Part shown: positions 40,101-51,890 of the stretch, one piece after another | How positions within the stretch are numbered: position 1 is the first letter of the stretch | Layout: each line of letters starts with the position of its first letter | Assembly: GCF_001522545.3 (NCBI RefSeq) | Contig: NC_031774.1 | Coordinates: forward strand, 52,897,300-52,961,299 | Direction: 5' to 3' | DNA length: 64,000 nt | Source: Parus major | Taxonomy: Eukaryota > Chordata > Aves > Passeriformes > Paridae | Position numbers and translations under genes: made by a program | The notes under the pieces: generated by a model | What the model was told of the DNA's origin: nothing | The model's input: the letters and a program-made list of their open reading frames with translations, nothing else | The model's database searches: none

Positions 40101-40914
40101 GAAAGCAGGCTTTGAGTGAAGAACCTCTCCAAACAGTAGAAATGAAAACAGTGAAATGGCCAGAGGAAAATACAATGCAGGTCTTCAATAAACATAATTG
40201 TGACCTTGGGTCCAGAGAAGGTGAACAATGAGATGTCCAGTGCCTTCTATCCACAGCACGAGCTGCAGTGCCCTGCTAATGAGACCCATTTCAGGGTGCA
40301 AGAGGAGAGCCTTTCAAAGCCTCACAGTGTACCCTTTGCCAGTGCTGATGGTGAGGTACTGCTGGCCTGATGGTGGGGCCATGGAAAATAATGGGCAGCT
40401 GCTCCTCCCCTTCCTCAAGGTCCCTGACATGAGAAATCCCACAGGACTTGCCACTCTTATTTGATGTCAGTGCTCAACAATTAAAGGACACTGAGAGCAA
40501 GGGATGTGGCAAAGTGATCTTTTGAGTCATCAAGTGTGGTCCTTTGCTATTAAATTGTTGTTCCTTTCTCAGGCTGAACAAGGAGAAGCTCAAAACTGCT
40601 TGTTTTCCTCCTCCTCCTGCTCCAAACAGAAAGCTCTTCCAGAACTGAAATCTTCTGAAAATTATCAAGTCCACCCTGAGGACATTTCTGGTTAGTCTCT
40701 GCTCATTAATTCTTGTGACAACATTTTCCTTTAGCTTAATTACCTCATCTTCCTCCTCTGACATTTACCTCACTAATACGTTTACAGAGAACAAATTATC
40801 TTTTCTCTCAGGCTTTCTTTGGCTGGGCTGACCAGAATATGTTTTTTTTAGTTTCAGCTCCTAATTTAGACTCTCCATTCTCTGGAGAGTTGGTTTTTTT
40901 TGAGCAAGATTGAA
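34191..40914. other. Non-coding unique DNA, no gene seen
   Basis: No gene is supported. It contains T runs at 35591-35604 and 39146-39159 and an 18-bp tandem duplication at 38277-38311. A segment near 40573-40690 on the plus strand has a strong acceptor-like start and an open frame. It ends at a poor GTTAGT donor, so it is not called an exon. Frames such as minus 39858-40175 are low-complexity leucine/phenylalanine/serine shadows of purine-rich DNA. Confidence 0.65.
38277..38311. repeat. Small tandem duplication, 18-bp period
   Basis: The word TTTTCTAACACACAAT occurs at 38277-38292 and again at 38295-38310 with a two-base spacer. It looks like a recent slippage event and has no further copies nearby. 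Confidence 0.8.
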
Positions 40915-41000
40915 GAAAGCTGTATGTAGGTCTCACCAGTGCTTTACATGGTAGCACCATGTCCTCTGGAAATATTTTCCTTTATACAGGCTTTATATGT
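40915..41000 (-). mobile_element. Possible old CR1 fragment
   Basis: The plus strand carries a GTAGGTCTCACCAGTGC word followed by TTTACATGGTAGCACCATGTCC. This resembles, as a reverse complement, the internal part of the CR1 3' region, which reads roughly 'ccaggtg.ggtctcaccagtgc...agagtggcaggatcacctcc'. The match is short, old and one-sided, with no recognisable CR1 3' end next to it. A similarity search against avian repeat consensus sequences would settle it; chance resemblance remains possible. Confidence 0.3.
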
Positions 41001-44000
41001 CCTACCTCTTTTGGGGCTGACATAGTAATTCTCAGTTCCAGCATTTTTAACTTCTATATTGTTTCTTTGACGTTTTTGTTAGGAATAAAAAGAATATTTT
41101 GTTTTCCTTTGCATTTCCAGCTCTGACTCAGACTCGCTTTGGCAGTTACCACTTCCTCTCCAGTGGGATCAAATCAACACCACAGACTGTTGTTCTTGTG
41201 CCTTTTTAGTTGATTTTTAAGTAGACAAGAAATGGATCTGAGCTGCAGTTTATCTCAGCTGAGGCTGTGGAGGTTGAAGATTCTCTGCTAGGGTGAGCAC
41301 TGGAGCCTGTAACATTCTTCATTCTGCCCTCTGCTTCTCCTCTTCCAGATTTATTCTGTTAGGGAGATTAGGAGGTATGTCCTTGCCTAGACATTTTTGT
41401 ATCTGCTCATGGCCCTGCCTGTAGTCCATAAATTTATCTAATCTCTCTCTGACCCTGCTGACACCTCTGTGTCCACAACCTCCTTTGCAGCAGGTTTGAT
41501 GAGTTCCCTGCCACAATGCAAAGATCCACTCAGTGTCCTTCATCTCTTTTGTACCGATTCCCTGTTATTTTCACTGAATGTCCCCTTGCCCTCATCCTGC
41601 AGAATCAGTGAACAGAGTCTGTGCTTGGCTTTCCCACCCCCTTCATTACTGAAATCCTCAATTATGTCCCACTCAGACTTCCCCTGCAAAAATTCTGAGT
41701 CCCAGAATTTTTTCCTCTCCTTTGACCATTTGCCTGACTGTTTCCTTTTCCCTCATTTCATCACATCCTTCTGGAGACTCAGGTCTACACCAGTTGTATC
41801 ACCTCGTGCTTGGTATGAGGGTTCACTCTGGGTCTCTGTAGCATCAAAATTATTTCCTTTGTCTTTTTCTCAAAAACTTACTTCACGATGCCTGCAATTT
41901 GCTTGGTGTTTTTGGCTGCTGCATCACACTGAGGTGATGATTTCTAAGATTAATCTTAAGCTGATTCACACTGCCTTTGCTTGCCTGCTCCAGGTAGACT
42001 TTGGATATTTCATTTGTTCCCTGAGCCTGCAAACTTTTAAACTCACCTATATAATTTAGGTCACTTCTTTCCCTTTTATCCTCCTCAGCATTAAGTGGAA
42101 AATAAGAACTTGGCAGCTTTATTTGGTTCAGCTGCCCATTGATTTAAAATGAATTATGGCCCACAGTTAATCCATGTGCCATTGGTATTTCCAGAGGAGA
42201 AAGTACTGCACCTGTCCATCTGGTTGTCTGGTGTTTAGAACATTTTGGTTCCTTTAGAACTTGGCACTAAACTTTTTTTAGGCAAAGCTAAGAAGTACTG
42301 AAGACAACCTCAAAGTAAGAGAATGTATATCAGGAGGACAAGTACAAATTGACATCAAAATAAAAGAGCCAGAGCTCCAGCCTAACAGGAGCATGCTAGG
42401 AGCAGAGTTCACCAAACAAGCCCTAAACTTTGGAATAACCCAGGGTAAGGTAGTTACCCTGAAGATGAGGAGTAAGCCCAAGCAGAATACTTATGACTTT
42501 TTTATCAGTTGTGAAGCCAATTCTGTGTGACCTAGCCTGTACCATCCTCTTTAATGTGAATAAGTCAACTGAATTTAAATGCACACAAAGAAGGTCTTGC
42601 AGGACTCAGTTCAACTGTTGGTTATATAAAGCAGCTTTTATTCACTCTAGGTTGGAATAGCAAGCCTATAACGATCAAAATTAATTTCCTTGTATGTGTG
42701 CAAATTAGGCATTTCAGCAACAAGCTTTGCTAACTATGCAAAGCAGAACAAATGATGGTGGGAGCAGAGACCTTTTTCTTCTGTCTCTTCAGTGTTTCTT
42801 TAGAAAATGATTATACAAGCCCTAGTCTTTGAACCTTGTGCTGAAGTGGCAACTTTTAATTACAATAAATTGGCCTGCATGAAGAAGGGTAAATCAGTCA
42901 CTTAGTATAACATGTTATAATCTTCCTGCTATTTTGCTATTAGCAGTCCAATTTTGCTAGTAATAAAGATCACTAATTGTTCTCATATTAAAGAAAAACA
43001 AACATACCACACAATAAGAGTATCTAATGATAATAATTTTACTTAAACCCACAGGTGAAACAAAATCAACCCTCAAATTCTGAAAATTATTTCCATATTT
43101 CAGCCTTTCCTAGAGCCAGTTTAATGTCCTTTATGACAGACATAGGCTCTTCTTCAGTAAGTCTTTGTTGTGTAGCTGAACCAGATTAAATCTGCAAGCA
43201 CAAGCCTCATCATTATAACAATGATCAATAGTGCCTTTCCCCTCCCTACATTTTGAAACATAAATCTTATTTCCTTGTGTCACAAAATGAACCACGAAAA
43301 CTTCACTGACATAATGTAATGTCTCAGGACAGGATTATTTATTATTACTAGATTTGGGTTCCCAGCATGTTAAATTTTTTTTGAAAGAAAAAACCCCAAA
43401 CAAACCCAAACCATAAAAAAATCTTTAAAGATCTTCAAAAGAACATACCTGTATTCTTGGTAGGTCTCATTGAGAGATCTTTGAGTTAAATTGTCAATTT
43501 GGTCCTTATGTGCATTTGAAGAATTTCCATCCATTCCTGTAGACAGAGGGAGGTCAAGGGAGCTGCTCCCTGTTCCACTGCATCCTTACAGGGGAACCTG
43601 TACCTGTGCTCAGTTTTTGGTCCTCAGTCTTTTACTGCCCCTTTCCTGGCCTTCCTACTGTTTGCTTACATTTGGGGTGAAGTTCCCTTTTCCTCTTGGG
43701 CACCAATAACCAAACCTGTTGTTAGGAGTGGTGGAAGAGGGACACAGCTGGAAGGACAACTTGGCAGAGGTGTATCAGCTGGAGCTGCATGAACCCCTGA
43801 TCTGTAGGCTCTGAGTATGGGATCAGCTGGATCTGGACAGTGAGAACACAGCTGGAGCAGTTCAGGGGATCAATAAACAATCCTGCAATGTAAACAATGA
43901 GCGAAGGAGATCTGAGGAATAGGAAGAGCTGGAGAGTGACTGGGAACAAGATCATCTGGAAGGCCTCACATGCAAACTGATACAGGTATGAGAGACACTC

Positions 44001-46021
44001 TGAAGGAACAGGAGGAAAAGGCAAAAATCAGACAAAATTAAGACAAAAAAGCCAGAAATTAGACAAAAATAAGATGCTCAAAAAGTTGTTCCAGTGGGAA
44101 CCAAGTTCATTCCTGACTACTTTTCTAGACAGGATGGAGATATACCGAAGAGTGTTGCTGAATTTGGGATCATGTAATCTACGGCCAAATAAAAGAAATC
44201 AACACCAAGAAAGAAAGTGGAAATGACAGGAATGTGAAGCAAGAAGGAACCTCAAGACATCTTCCCCAGCTCCCTTCCTGAGGCAGCACCAGACACACAC
44301 AGATTCCCTCAGGTGGCTGCTGCCATTTCATCAGCCTGGGTAGGCAGCTGAAGGGAAAGTGTAACAATCCTTATAAAAAAGAATTAATTCTTCAATGTAT
44401 AACATAGAAGGTAAGGGAAAGACAAATGTGTCCAAGGGGGAAGAAGATTTAAAAACAATTGAAAACCAGGCATCTGTGTTGAATCAAAACTTGAAGAAAA
44501 TGCACATAAGGAGTTCATTCTCAGTTGCTGCAAGGAGCTGTTGAGGAGAAACTAAGGTTTAGGACAACCATCACCTTTGTTCTTATAGCAAGATACTAGG
44601 AGAAGCAGAATACAAAATATTTTCTACTTTTGCAGCATTGTGGCATTTTCTTATTTGTTTTTGTTGTGGTTTTTTGTTGTTTTTTTTTTTTTTCTTCCTG
44701 ATTTCAGGAAGGTGGGTATTAGTTTTTTAATCATAACTTTTAAAGCAAAAGAAGTCATTAATACTGAGCTCCAGCAGGTCTGGGATCTTCTGCTTATACT
44801 GGTCCATGGATTTCTTACAAAATATCTCGAACTAAAGGCCTTGCTTAATAAAGTCAAATGGAGTTATACCAATTTTCTGGAAGCTGTGCTAGTTTGCACC
44901 AAGAGGGCTGTGGTAAACTTTACATCTGGATACTGCAAGCCAACACTAAAACTAAAGAGCAGTTTGTGAATAGCAGCTTGTGGCTTTTGTATTTTCCAAC
45001 TGTGCTATTGTTTCAATAGATGGAAACTTGCAAAATAATTCCCTTGTGCAATATTCTAAATTAGTATAAGGAATGTATTATTTTGCTGGAATCCTTTATT
45101 TCTGCCATTTCTCTGAGTAGACAATAAGCAGTTTCTTGAGAAGAAGTGATAAAGCATGGTTTCCTGCAGCTTTATGATGAATTCTCTGCTGTTTTTCAGA
45201 TGATCACCTAGAGAAAATCCTTTGTTGTAGGAAAATACCAAAAGCTTTTTCACTTCAGTATTCTCTACAGTTTAGTAAGAATTTAGCTATTATTTCTGTC
45301 ATTTCTTCAGTGAATACATGAAAGGGATCTTTCTTTATCTGTCTACATTTTCTCATCATACCTGTGGAAGCACATTCTTGAAGTCCTTTCCCTTAGGCAA
45401 ATTTGCTCAGATTTTGAGCCTGATAGGTTCCTTGTGAGGAAAAGACAAATTCATACACACACATACAGATGACATAATTAAATAAGCCTCCATTCTTACA
45501 GAAATCAGATCAAAGAGATTCTGTTATTTATGACATTTCTTGTTTTAGATTTTTCTACATGTTCCTTGAACTTCTGGAACTTTGTTGCACGCTCCTTATC
45601 AGAACACTCCTGTATGTTTACTTTGTAATTTTTTTCTTGTAATGGAAGGAAGTTTTTCTGTTTGTGATCAGTCCTGAATGGGCTAAGAAAGATAGTGACC
45701 CACAATCTGCAGCCTGGCAAGTAGGGCAGCAATAAACTGTGTCTGACTTGTACCAAATGCACCCAAGCAAATGGTGAGAGGTCCAGGAATTGAGTGTGGA
45801 TATGTGTTTCTGTGCTCCAGACACAACAGCAACAAAAGGCTACTTCAGAATGATTTATAAAATAGCTCTTGGGCAGGGTACAGCCATGAAGTGGGGCAGT
45901 CTCTTCTGCTGTGAAAGGGAACGTGCAGGAAGTGCTAACATGAGGTGTACATGGAGAAAAGGGTGCGAGAAGAAAATTGCTCCATGTGCCTTCATGTAGC
46001 CCAGTAAAGTTCAAACTTGAA
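41001..46021. other. Non-coding unique DNA, no gene seen
   Basis: It contains the longest plus-strand open frame of the window (41469-42059, 196 codons). Its serine/leucine/phenylalanine-rich translation reflects pyrimidine-rich DNA and resembles no known family. Four CAGCTG E-boxes cluster at 43745-43854 in a purine-rich block. A block at about 42540-42990 is rich in TAAT/AATTA words. A minus-strand open segment at 43449-43536 has good splice-like borders and is discussed as a candidate exon only. A 14-base T run lies at 44680-44693. Confidence 0.65.
43745..43854. promoter_or_regulatory. Cluster of four CAGCTG E-boxes
   Basis: Palindromic CAGCTG words occur at 43745-43750, 43776-43781, 43824-43829 and 43849-43854, with AGCTGGAG/AGCTGGAT-like flanks and another AGCTGGAG near 43925. 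CAGCTG is a known binding word for class A/tissue-specific bHLH dimers such as MyoD and Ascl1 types. Four in 110 bases is well above background. The similar flanks suggest a degenerate repeat of AGCTGGA-like units could equally explain it. Regulatory function is inference. Confidence 0.3.
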
Positions 46022-46255
46022 TGGATACACAGTGCACACACAAATAGTGGATACACAGTGCACACACAAATAGTGGATACACAATGCTCACACAAATAGT
46101 GGATACACAATGCTAACACAAATAGTGGATATACAATGCTCACACAAATAGTGGATACACAATGCTCACACAAATAGTGGATATACAATGCTCACACAAA
46201 TAGTGGATACACAGTGCACACACAAATAGTGGATACACAATGCTAACACAAATAA
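46022..46255. repeat. 26-bp minisatellite, nine copies
   Basis: Nine complete head-to-tail units of exactly 26 bases begin at 46022, 46048, 46074, 46100, 46126, 46152, 46178, 46204 and 46230 (TGGATACACA start, CACAAATAG end). Units differ at a few recurrent positions (CAGTGCAC, CAATGCTC or CAATGCTA cores, and ATACAC or ATATAC). Because the shared variants alternate along the array, higher-order duplication or gene conversion is likely. 26 is not a multiple of three, yet the minus strand is open through the array. This produces a spurious repetitive frame of Tyr/Leu/Cys/Ile/His/Val-rich peptide. There are no spacers, so it is not a CRISPR array. Confidence 0.97.
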
Positions 46256-49200
46256 TGCTTTCTTGAGACCATTTAGCATAAGAGCCTACTGTGCTATAGC
46301 AGAGCACACAGACTGCATGAATTGTTGGGGGAAACACTTCTCTGCTGCATAAAGAGTTGGGGGAAGAAAGACCTTCAGCACCCACTGGCACTGCTCAGGG
46401 CTGTTTTTCCCTGTCCTGTGGTTTCTAAGATTGCCCCAAGTACTTTTTATGGTGCTTTTCTCCTTTCCCTGAGGCCTGAGGCCAAGCAAATACACAAAAT
46501 CCCACAGATATTTAAAGGAGAAATTCATTTTTCTGTGCCCTGAAATCATATAAAGGATGTAACGCTCCTCAGCGGAACTAGAAATTTGTGGCAAGGTTTC
46601 TTCTTTTCTTGATGTGAGGATACATTACTGCCAGGCATTTGTGGATTTTAAATCAAATCATTCATGTTACTTTAATGCAGTTTGATGTACGTTAATAATG
46701 TATACATGCTTAATTCAATGGGAACAGTACCATGACTAAACTTAGAGAACATTAAATATGTGCATGTTATTAATTTCTGGTGCAAGGAAACAAAGAACTA
46801 GCTATTTTTCCTAATTTTTGACCTATCCCTTGTATTCAATTTTTCTTGGTTCATTTTATAATGAGTTTTATAGGACTTCAGTTCCTTATTTCTTTGCATT
46901 TTGATCTTATTATTTCCCTCTGTTACAAGGGGCTCTGACATTTTTAGGTTTTTGTTATGTATAAAACCAACATATTTTTGTAAAGCCACAGCTCTTCTGT
47001 TGGCAGAATGCCATGGTTATTTAGCCTGTAACTACAATTTAAATGAAAACCAAGACTTCAAACAGCTTACAATGTATCCTTTATTTCTTACCGGGTTTGC
47101 TTTCTGCTTCTTAATTCCTTAAACAATTCACATTTATGTGAAATACTGCAATGTTTGAACTCTGTATTTGGGACAGCCAGGATTAATTGAAGCCAAAATG
47201 TTGATTTAGAAATTTTGAGGAGACCATCAGCTGCTCCAAATCAGCTGAAATGGGTTTGGCTCACAGCTGCTGAAGATCTGGTTTAATGGATCCAGAAGTG
47301 GAAGGGATAAAATAAATGGCTGAAGGAAAATTCTTTTCTTTAAAGTCTGCTCATCAGAGCATTGATTCCCCTCCCACACAAACTTGTTTCCTTTCTTTGC
47401 AGGGAGCATGGATGGTCTTCTTAGTACAACTTCACTTTCAGACAGTTCAAGTTTGGTGAGATAAAATGTATGTCCTCAGTTAGATGGGCCTGGTCCACCA
47501 GGACATTTGTTATCATTTTTCAGTCATGAAGGCCTGATTTTGTTATTGGTTGTACCTGAGACTGAGTGGGAAATTAAATAAGTCTGGAACTTGTTGCAGG
47601 AAATATTTAGCACTTGGTGACATTAGGCCCAAATTGTTATTTATTTAATATAGTAAATTTTTTATTAATAAATTTATTTAATAAGTTGTTTTGTTAAACC
47701 CAGATTTTGGCTTTGGGGAAGGACCACTAAAGAAGGTTCATTAGATGGGATCTATGGACCTAAACACACCTTTGGATGTATTTGTGAACCCACTCAAGAG
47801 AAACAGCTTGGACTTTATTGCAGATTAAGTTTAAAACAGGTTACAGCCAGAAAGGTGATTCCTGGGCATCTGCATATTTCTTCTGACTCTCAGGCCTCCT
47901 CTCTGTTGTGTGGTTGTGTGTGAAGCAGATGAGATGCAACAATGCAGGTTACTGTGTTTGTTACTAAAGGTGTCTTTGATGCACAATCCTTCCTTGTCAG
48001 GGGCGTTTCTAACAAATGTAAATTAAAAACCTGCCTCTTCAAGCAGAATGTGCTGTGCATAAAATGCATTTGCCAAATACTTTCAGCACTGCAATAATCC
48101 ATTTCATGATTTAAAAGCCTTGTAAACATGTCAAAATGGTTGGTTGGTTCTACCATCTTTGTGCCATCTATTGCACTGAATAAATAAAGGAAAATGCAAT
48201 TTATTCAGTGCTTTGGAAGCACAACATTTCTCTCACTGATGTGTGACAACTATTATCATATTTATTGTCAGCATTACACTCCTAAGCATGCAGGTGATGC
48301 ATTGTGAGTATTTCATACTGATAAAGCCATCAATATCTTCCTGCTGGACCTTATTTGCTCAGTGGAAGCTGCAGAGCGGGCTGGGATGATGAGAGGTAAC
48401 TGATGAGACATTCAAACAAAACAAAATAAGGATAAAGGAGGAAAGGCCATGTTGTCTGATAGGATCTTAACTGAAAAACAAACAATCAAGCAAAAGTTTT
48501 TGGGGGCTTTTGAGGGGGTAGGCAAAGCTAAAGTTTGCAGGTCCTCTGTCTCTGCCACCTGGGAGTTCAGCAGCCTCTAGAAGGACAACAAAATCAGGGC
48601 AGAGACAACACCACATAATTCCAAATAGGCTGAAAAAATATCTCAGCACATCTAATATTAACCATTTACCACCTAATCATTCTGACTTATTTACATTTTC
48701 AAAGGCACCCCTGAATGGAAATGAAATTAAAAAAGACTTCCCTAGCAGGGCATAGCCTTGTGGAGGAAGCAGCTCTGTAAAGTCCCAGGGGTTTACCGAG
48801 TCATTGTTCTCTGAGACACAGAGGAAGAAGCTCTGCTTTTGCAGCCTGTCAGCTTTATATTAAATGTTTGTACAGGATCTTTGATCTCTTATTTATACAT
48901 ATTTCTCCAGGACAGGGAAGCAAGCAGAAAGAGAAATTCTATTTATATAAATCTTTCTATATCCCAGAGGTCAAGAAAACAGCATTTCAAACAAAGTGGG
49001 GGGAATTTATCTTTGCCTCTTAGTTTGCAGGAGAGATGCATATTTTAGATCATGCCTCCAGATGAGGCTCAGGTATATCAATGCACGAGTGAATGTGTTT
49101 AGTAGGTGGCACTGCCATAATTTCTCTGGATGGGCTCAGGTGTGTGTGTGACACTGGGGATATGTTTTTGGGTTGTCTCCAGAGTCTCCTGGTTGTGTCA

Positions 49201-51691
49201 GCTCTCTTTAAGCTAGTTCCACCTCCTTTTCTCACCTGGCAGGGAGATCAGGTAATGAACCTGATTTTATGATATGTAAATATAAAACTAGTGGATTTTT
49301 TAAGACAGCTGTAGATCTCAGAAGCTCTTGGGAAGTGTTGTTTGGTCTTTCCAATTATACTGATTGAAGTTTTCAGAGTATCAGATCTTCCCTCAAATTT
49401 TGAGTTGAAATGTTGTTTATTAAAAAGTTAACAAATGCTGGATTAATTTTCCTTACAAAGACTCTTTGTGTTTTCTTGCAAGCTGGATGTTTTAGTAAGA
49501 TCCTTTCTTATTTGAAAAATCTTTTTAATAAAAATAAGAGAAAAATGTTTGGACGCAGTTTCTTAAAGGCTGTCTAGCTTGTAGCAGAAATAGCTCATGG
49601 AGATGAGACAATATTCAATCCAAACAGTTATGATCACATTATGATAACTGAAGTGTCATGTATACAAATATATAATAATTAGCAATTAATACAGTGAAAA
49701 ATTGGCAGTTAAAACAAAATGGACTAGAATCACTAAAGACCATAAAAAGACACCATCACATGATCACACAGTGCCTTTGTTTTTAGACAATAAAATAAAC
49801 CATGGAGAGCATATTTCTATCATTTGTGTGAAATCAAGTAGGTTAATCATTTATGATTTTTATGCTTCAAAGCTTATGTGTGCTACATGCTGTAGAGGGA
49901 TCTAAACCATTACTCTAAAGCCCAATGTACCATGCACACTCCCTGCTGCTGCAGCATCAGCCTCATCAGATTGGGCTTTGTCTAAAAGACATTCTAAATA
50001 TATTACAGGATGAAAGGTGCTGCTTGATTATGCAAAACCAGCATAAGAATGCCAGTTATCAAAGGTACATAGCTCTTGGCATTTATTTCCTCCGAGAGCT
50101 CAGATAATCAAACCTGGGAATACACACACAGAGATGTGATGCAAACCATGTATTCCAGACAAAGTGTCACCAAGGTTCTGAAAGATGAAACATGAAGCTG
50201 CACTAAACATTTCCAATACAATTGCTGATCTGAAGCAATCACTAGCTATTACATGCACCCCTGTCTCTAACTGAGTAGCAAGACCAGGAAAAATTTCAGA
50301 GATGGAGGAGGAGAATGTAGATTGTGTTAATGCATCAAACATAAACAAAACATGTGGAATGAGTGGAAATATTGGAAAAACATACAGCAGTCTCCTGTCT
50401 TTAGATGGAGAATTTAGAGGAGTTTTCTTCACTCAGCAGACAGTCAGGAATTGCCCGTAGATGAGCATTTGCTTGTGACTCAAATTGAGCCAACGTTCCC
50501 ACATGAAGTGGCTCATGATCCACTGAATGGGACTCCTGGATCTGTGTATTTGCCATCTAAATGATTCCTGACCAATGTCTGCCCAACATTTTATGGAGGT
50601 TCCATGTTGGAAATTGGCATTTGGGAAACTATTCCATCATCAGTCTTCCCTTCTGACAGGAAAACTTCCCATTGACTTGACTAAGGTTTGATCAAAACAT
50701 GAGGTAGAGCTTAATTCTCCATCAGCTCCACACTCACTGTAGCTACCAGCAAAAGAAGGACTTTTGCTTGGGTGAGTGGTGGGGGGGTGAGAGAAAAAGG
50801 GAGGCTGGAATCAAGCATAAATCAACTTGAAAGTTAAGTAAAAGCAGGTAGCTACTCCTCTTTCCGGGAGCGACCTTGCCTCCAGAGCAACCTCCATACA
50901 GAATGCAACTGCAAGCAGTGACACACAGATGCCATAAATAATAATGGACCTTAAAAACGTAATTTTCTATCAGGAGTTTGCATGCTTGCAAAAGCTCATA
51001 AATAACTGGTGTTTATTCTCCACACGGCACTTTTGCAGTAGCTGATAATGGCTGAGTAAATGGTGGATGGGATAAATTCCTCCACTGATTTCAAATAAAC
51101 CTTATGAGTTGGAGCAATAAAGAATGTTAAACAGTGTGCACAAAATAACATGCTGTTAGATCCCATATATGCTGCTTCAGTAAACACTAAAGCATTTTAA
51201 TCTTGGTTCCAACATAGTAAATAGCAAGATAATAAGCTAAGGAAGAATACTCTTTAAAAGTCTTTCAAATGCTTGTGCATACTGTTGCCCTGTGCTCGAG
51301 ACTGTTGGCAGATGCTTCAGTCACTTTATTTCTGTGTCAGTACAATAAATTTGGCTTGAAGTTCAGATGAACATGTTAATTTGTGCTGAAATGTATTAGT
51401 GTAACTTAAATCCTGGGTGGGTGAGCACAGTTGCAAGCGGAGCTCACACTACACTCAGTTTCAGTCATGAACAAATGGTAAAGGGGCCCATGTCAGCAGC
51501 AAGTAGAAATTTTTGTTGTCTAATGTATGGCAAATGGTTTTTACAAGAAACTCCCCTGCCCAAAGTACTCTTGCAAGAACAGCCCATAGACAAAACCACT
51601 GCAAAGCAGCATTCATAACCAATATCCTGGGAGAAAAATGCCCACCTAAAATGGCCATGTCTGTTAGTCAGCCCATGGAACAGCTAACTCA
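46256..51691. other. Non-coding unique DNA with candidate regulatory blocks
   Basis: No gene is supported. Features seen include a 13-bp-arm inverted repeat (48173-48211) and an AT-rich TTTATTTAATA-type patch near 47640-47690. TAAT-rich blocks lie at about 46640-46790 and 51000-51240. A plus-strand exon-like segment at 47403-47455 is bounded by a strong acceptor-like and a fair donor-like sequence. Open frames in the region are under 111 codons and unrecognisable. Confidence 0.65.
48173..48211. repeat. Perfect inverted repeat, 13-bp arms, 13-base loop
   Basis: Arms GCACTGAATAAAT at 48173-48185 and its exact reverse complement at 48199-48211 flank a 13-base spacer. The stem is clean but does not extend beyond 13 pairs, so it is short for a microRNA precursor. 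The surrounding 200 bases look single-copy and motif-rich. Confidence 0.75.
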
Positions 51692-51890
51692 TATAATCAC
51701 AGAATGGTTTGGGTTGGAATGCACCTCAACAATCATCTAGCTCCAATCCCTGCTGCCATGGACACCTTTCACTGAACCAGGTTGTTCAAATCTTCATTTT
51801 ACCTTGCCCAAACACCTCCAGGCATCCACAGCTTCTCTGGGCAACCCATGGCAGCCCCTCACCATTGTCACAGTAATTACCTGAGAAATT
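51692..51890 (-). mobile_element. CR1 LINE 3' end fragment
   Basis: Reading the plus strand, the segment starts with AATCACAGAATGG then TTTGGGTTGGAA, and continues through an ATCATCTAGCTCCAA core. It then passes a CACCTTTCACTGAACCAGGT stretch and a GCATCCACAGCTTCTCTGGG block, ending near a TCACAGTAA word. All of these lie in the order expected for the reverse complement of an avian CR1 3' end. About 200 bases are recognisable. The copy forms the C-terminal part of an otherwise meaningless minus-strand open frame at 51786-52295. Divergence is moderate, with several small indels. Confidence 0.92.

Noticed and set aside
40573..40690. 118-base plus-strand segment with strong acceptor-like start
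   Set aside because: The donor word GTTAGT is poor and the peptide is unrecognised. Phase compatibility with the 47403 segment is an expected coincidence among several candidates.
41469..42059. 196-codon plus-strand open frame
   Set aside because: Rich in serine, leucine and phenylalanine because the DNA is pyrimidine-rich. No domain, no family resemblance, no supporting gene structure.
45505..46188. 227-codon minus-strand open frame, the longest in the window
   Set aside because: Its first part is translation of the 26-bp minisatellite and the rest has no recognisable domain; it is a by-product of a stop-free repeat unit.
46022..46255. CRISPR-like regular repeat
   Set aside because: Units are directly adjacent with no unique spacers, and the genome is a vertebrate; it is a minisatellite.
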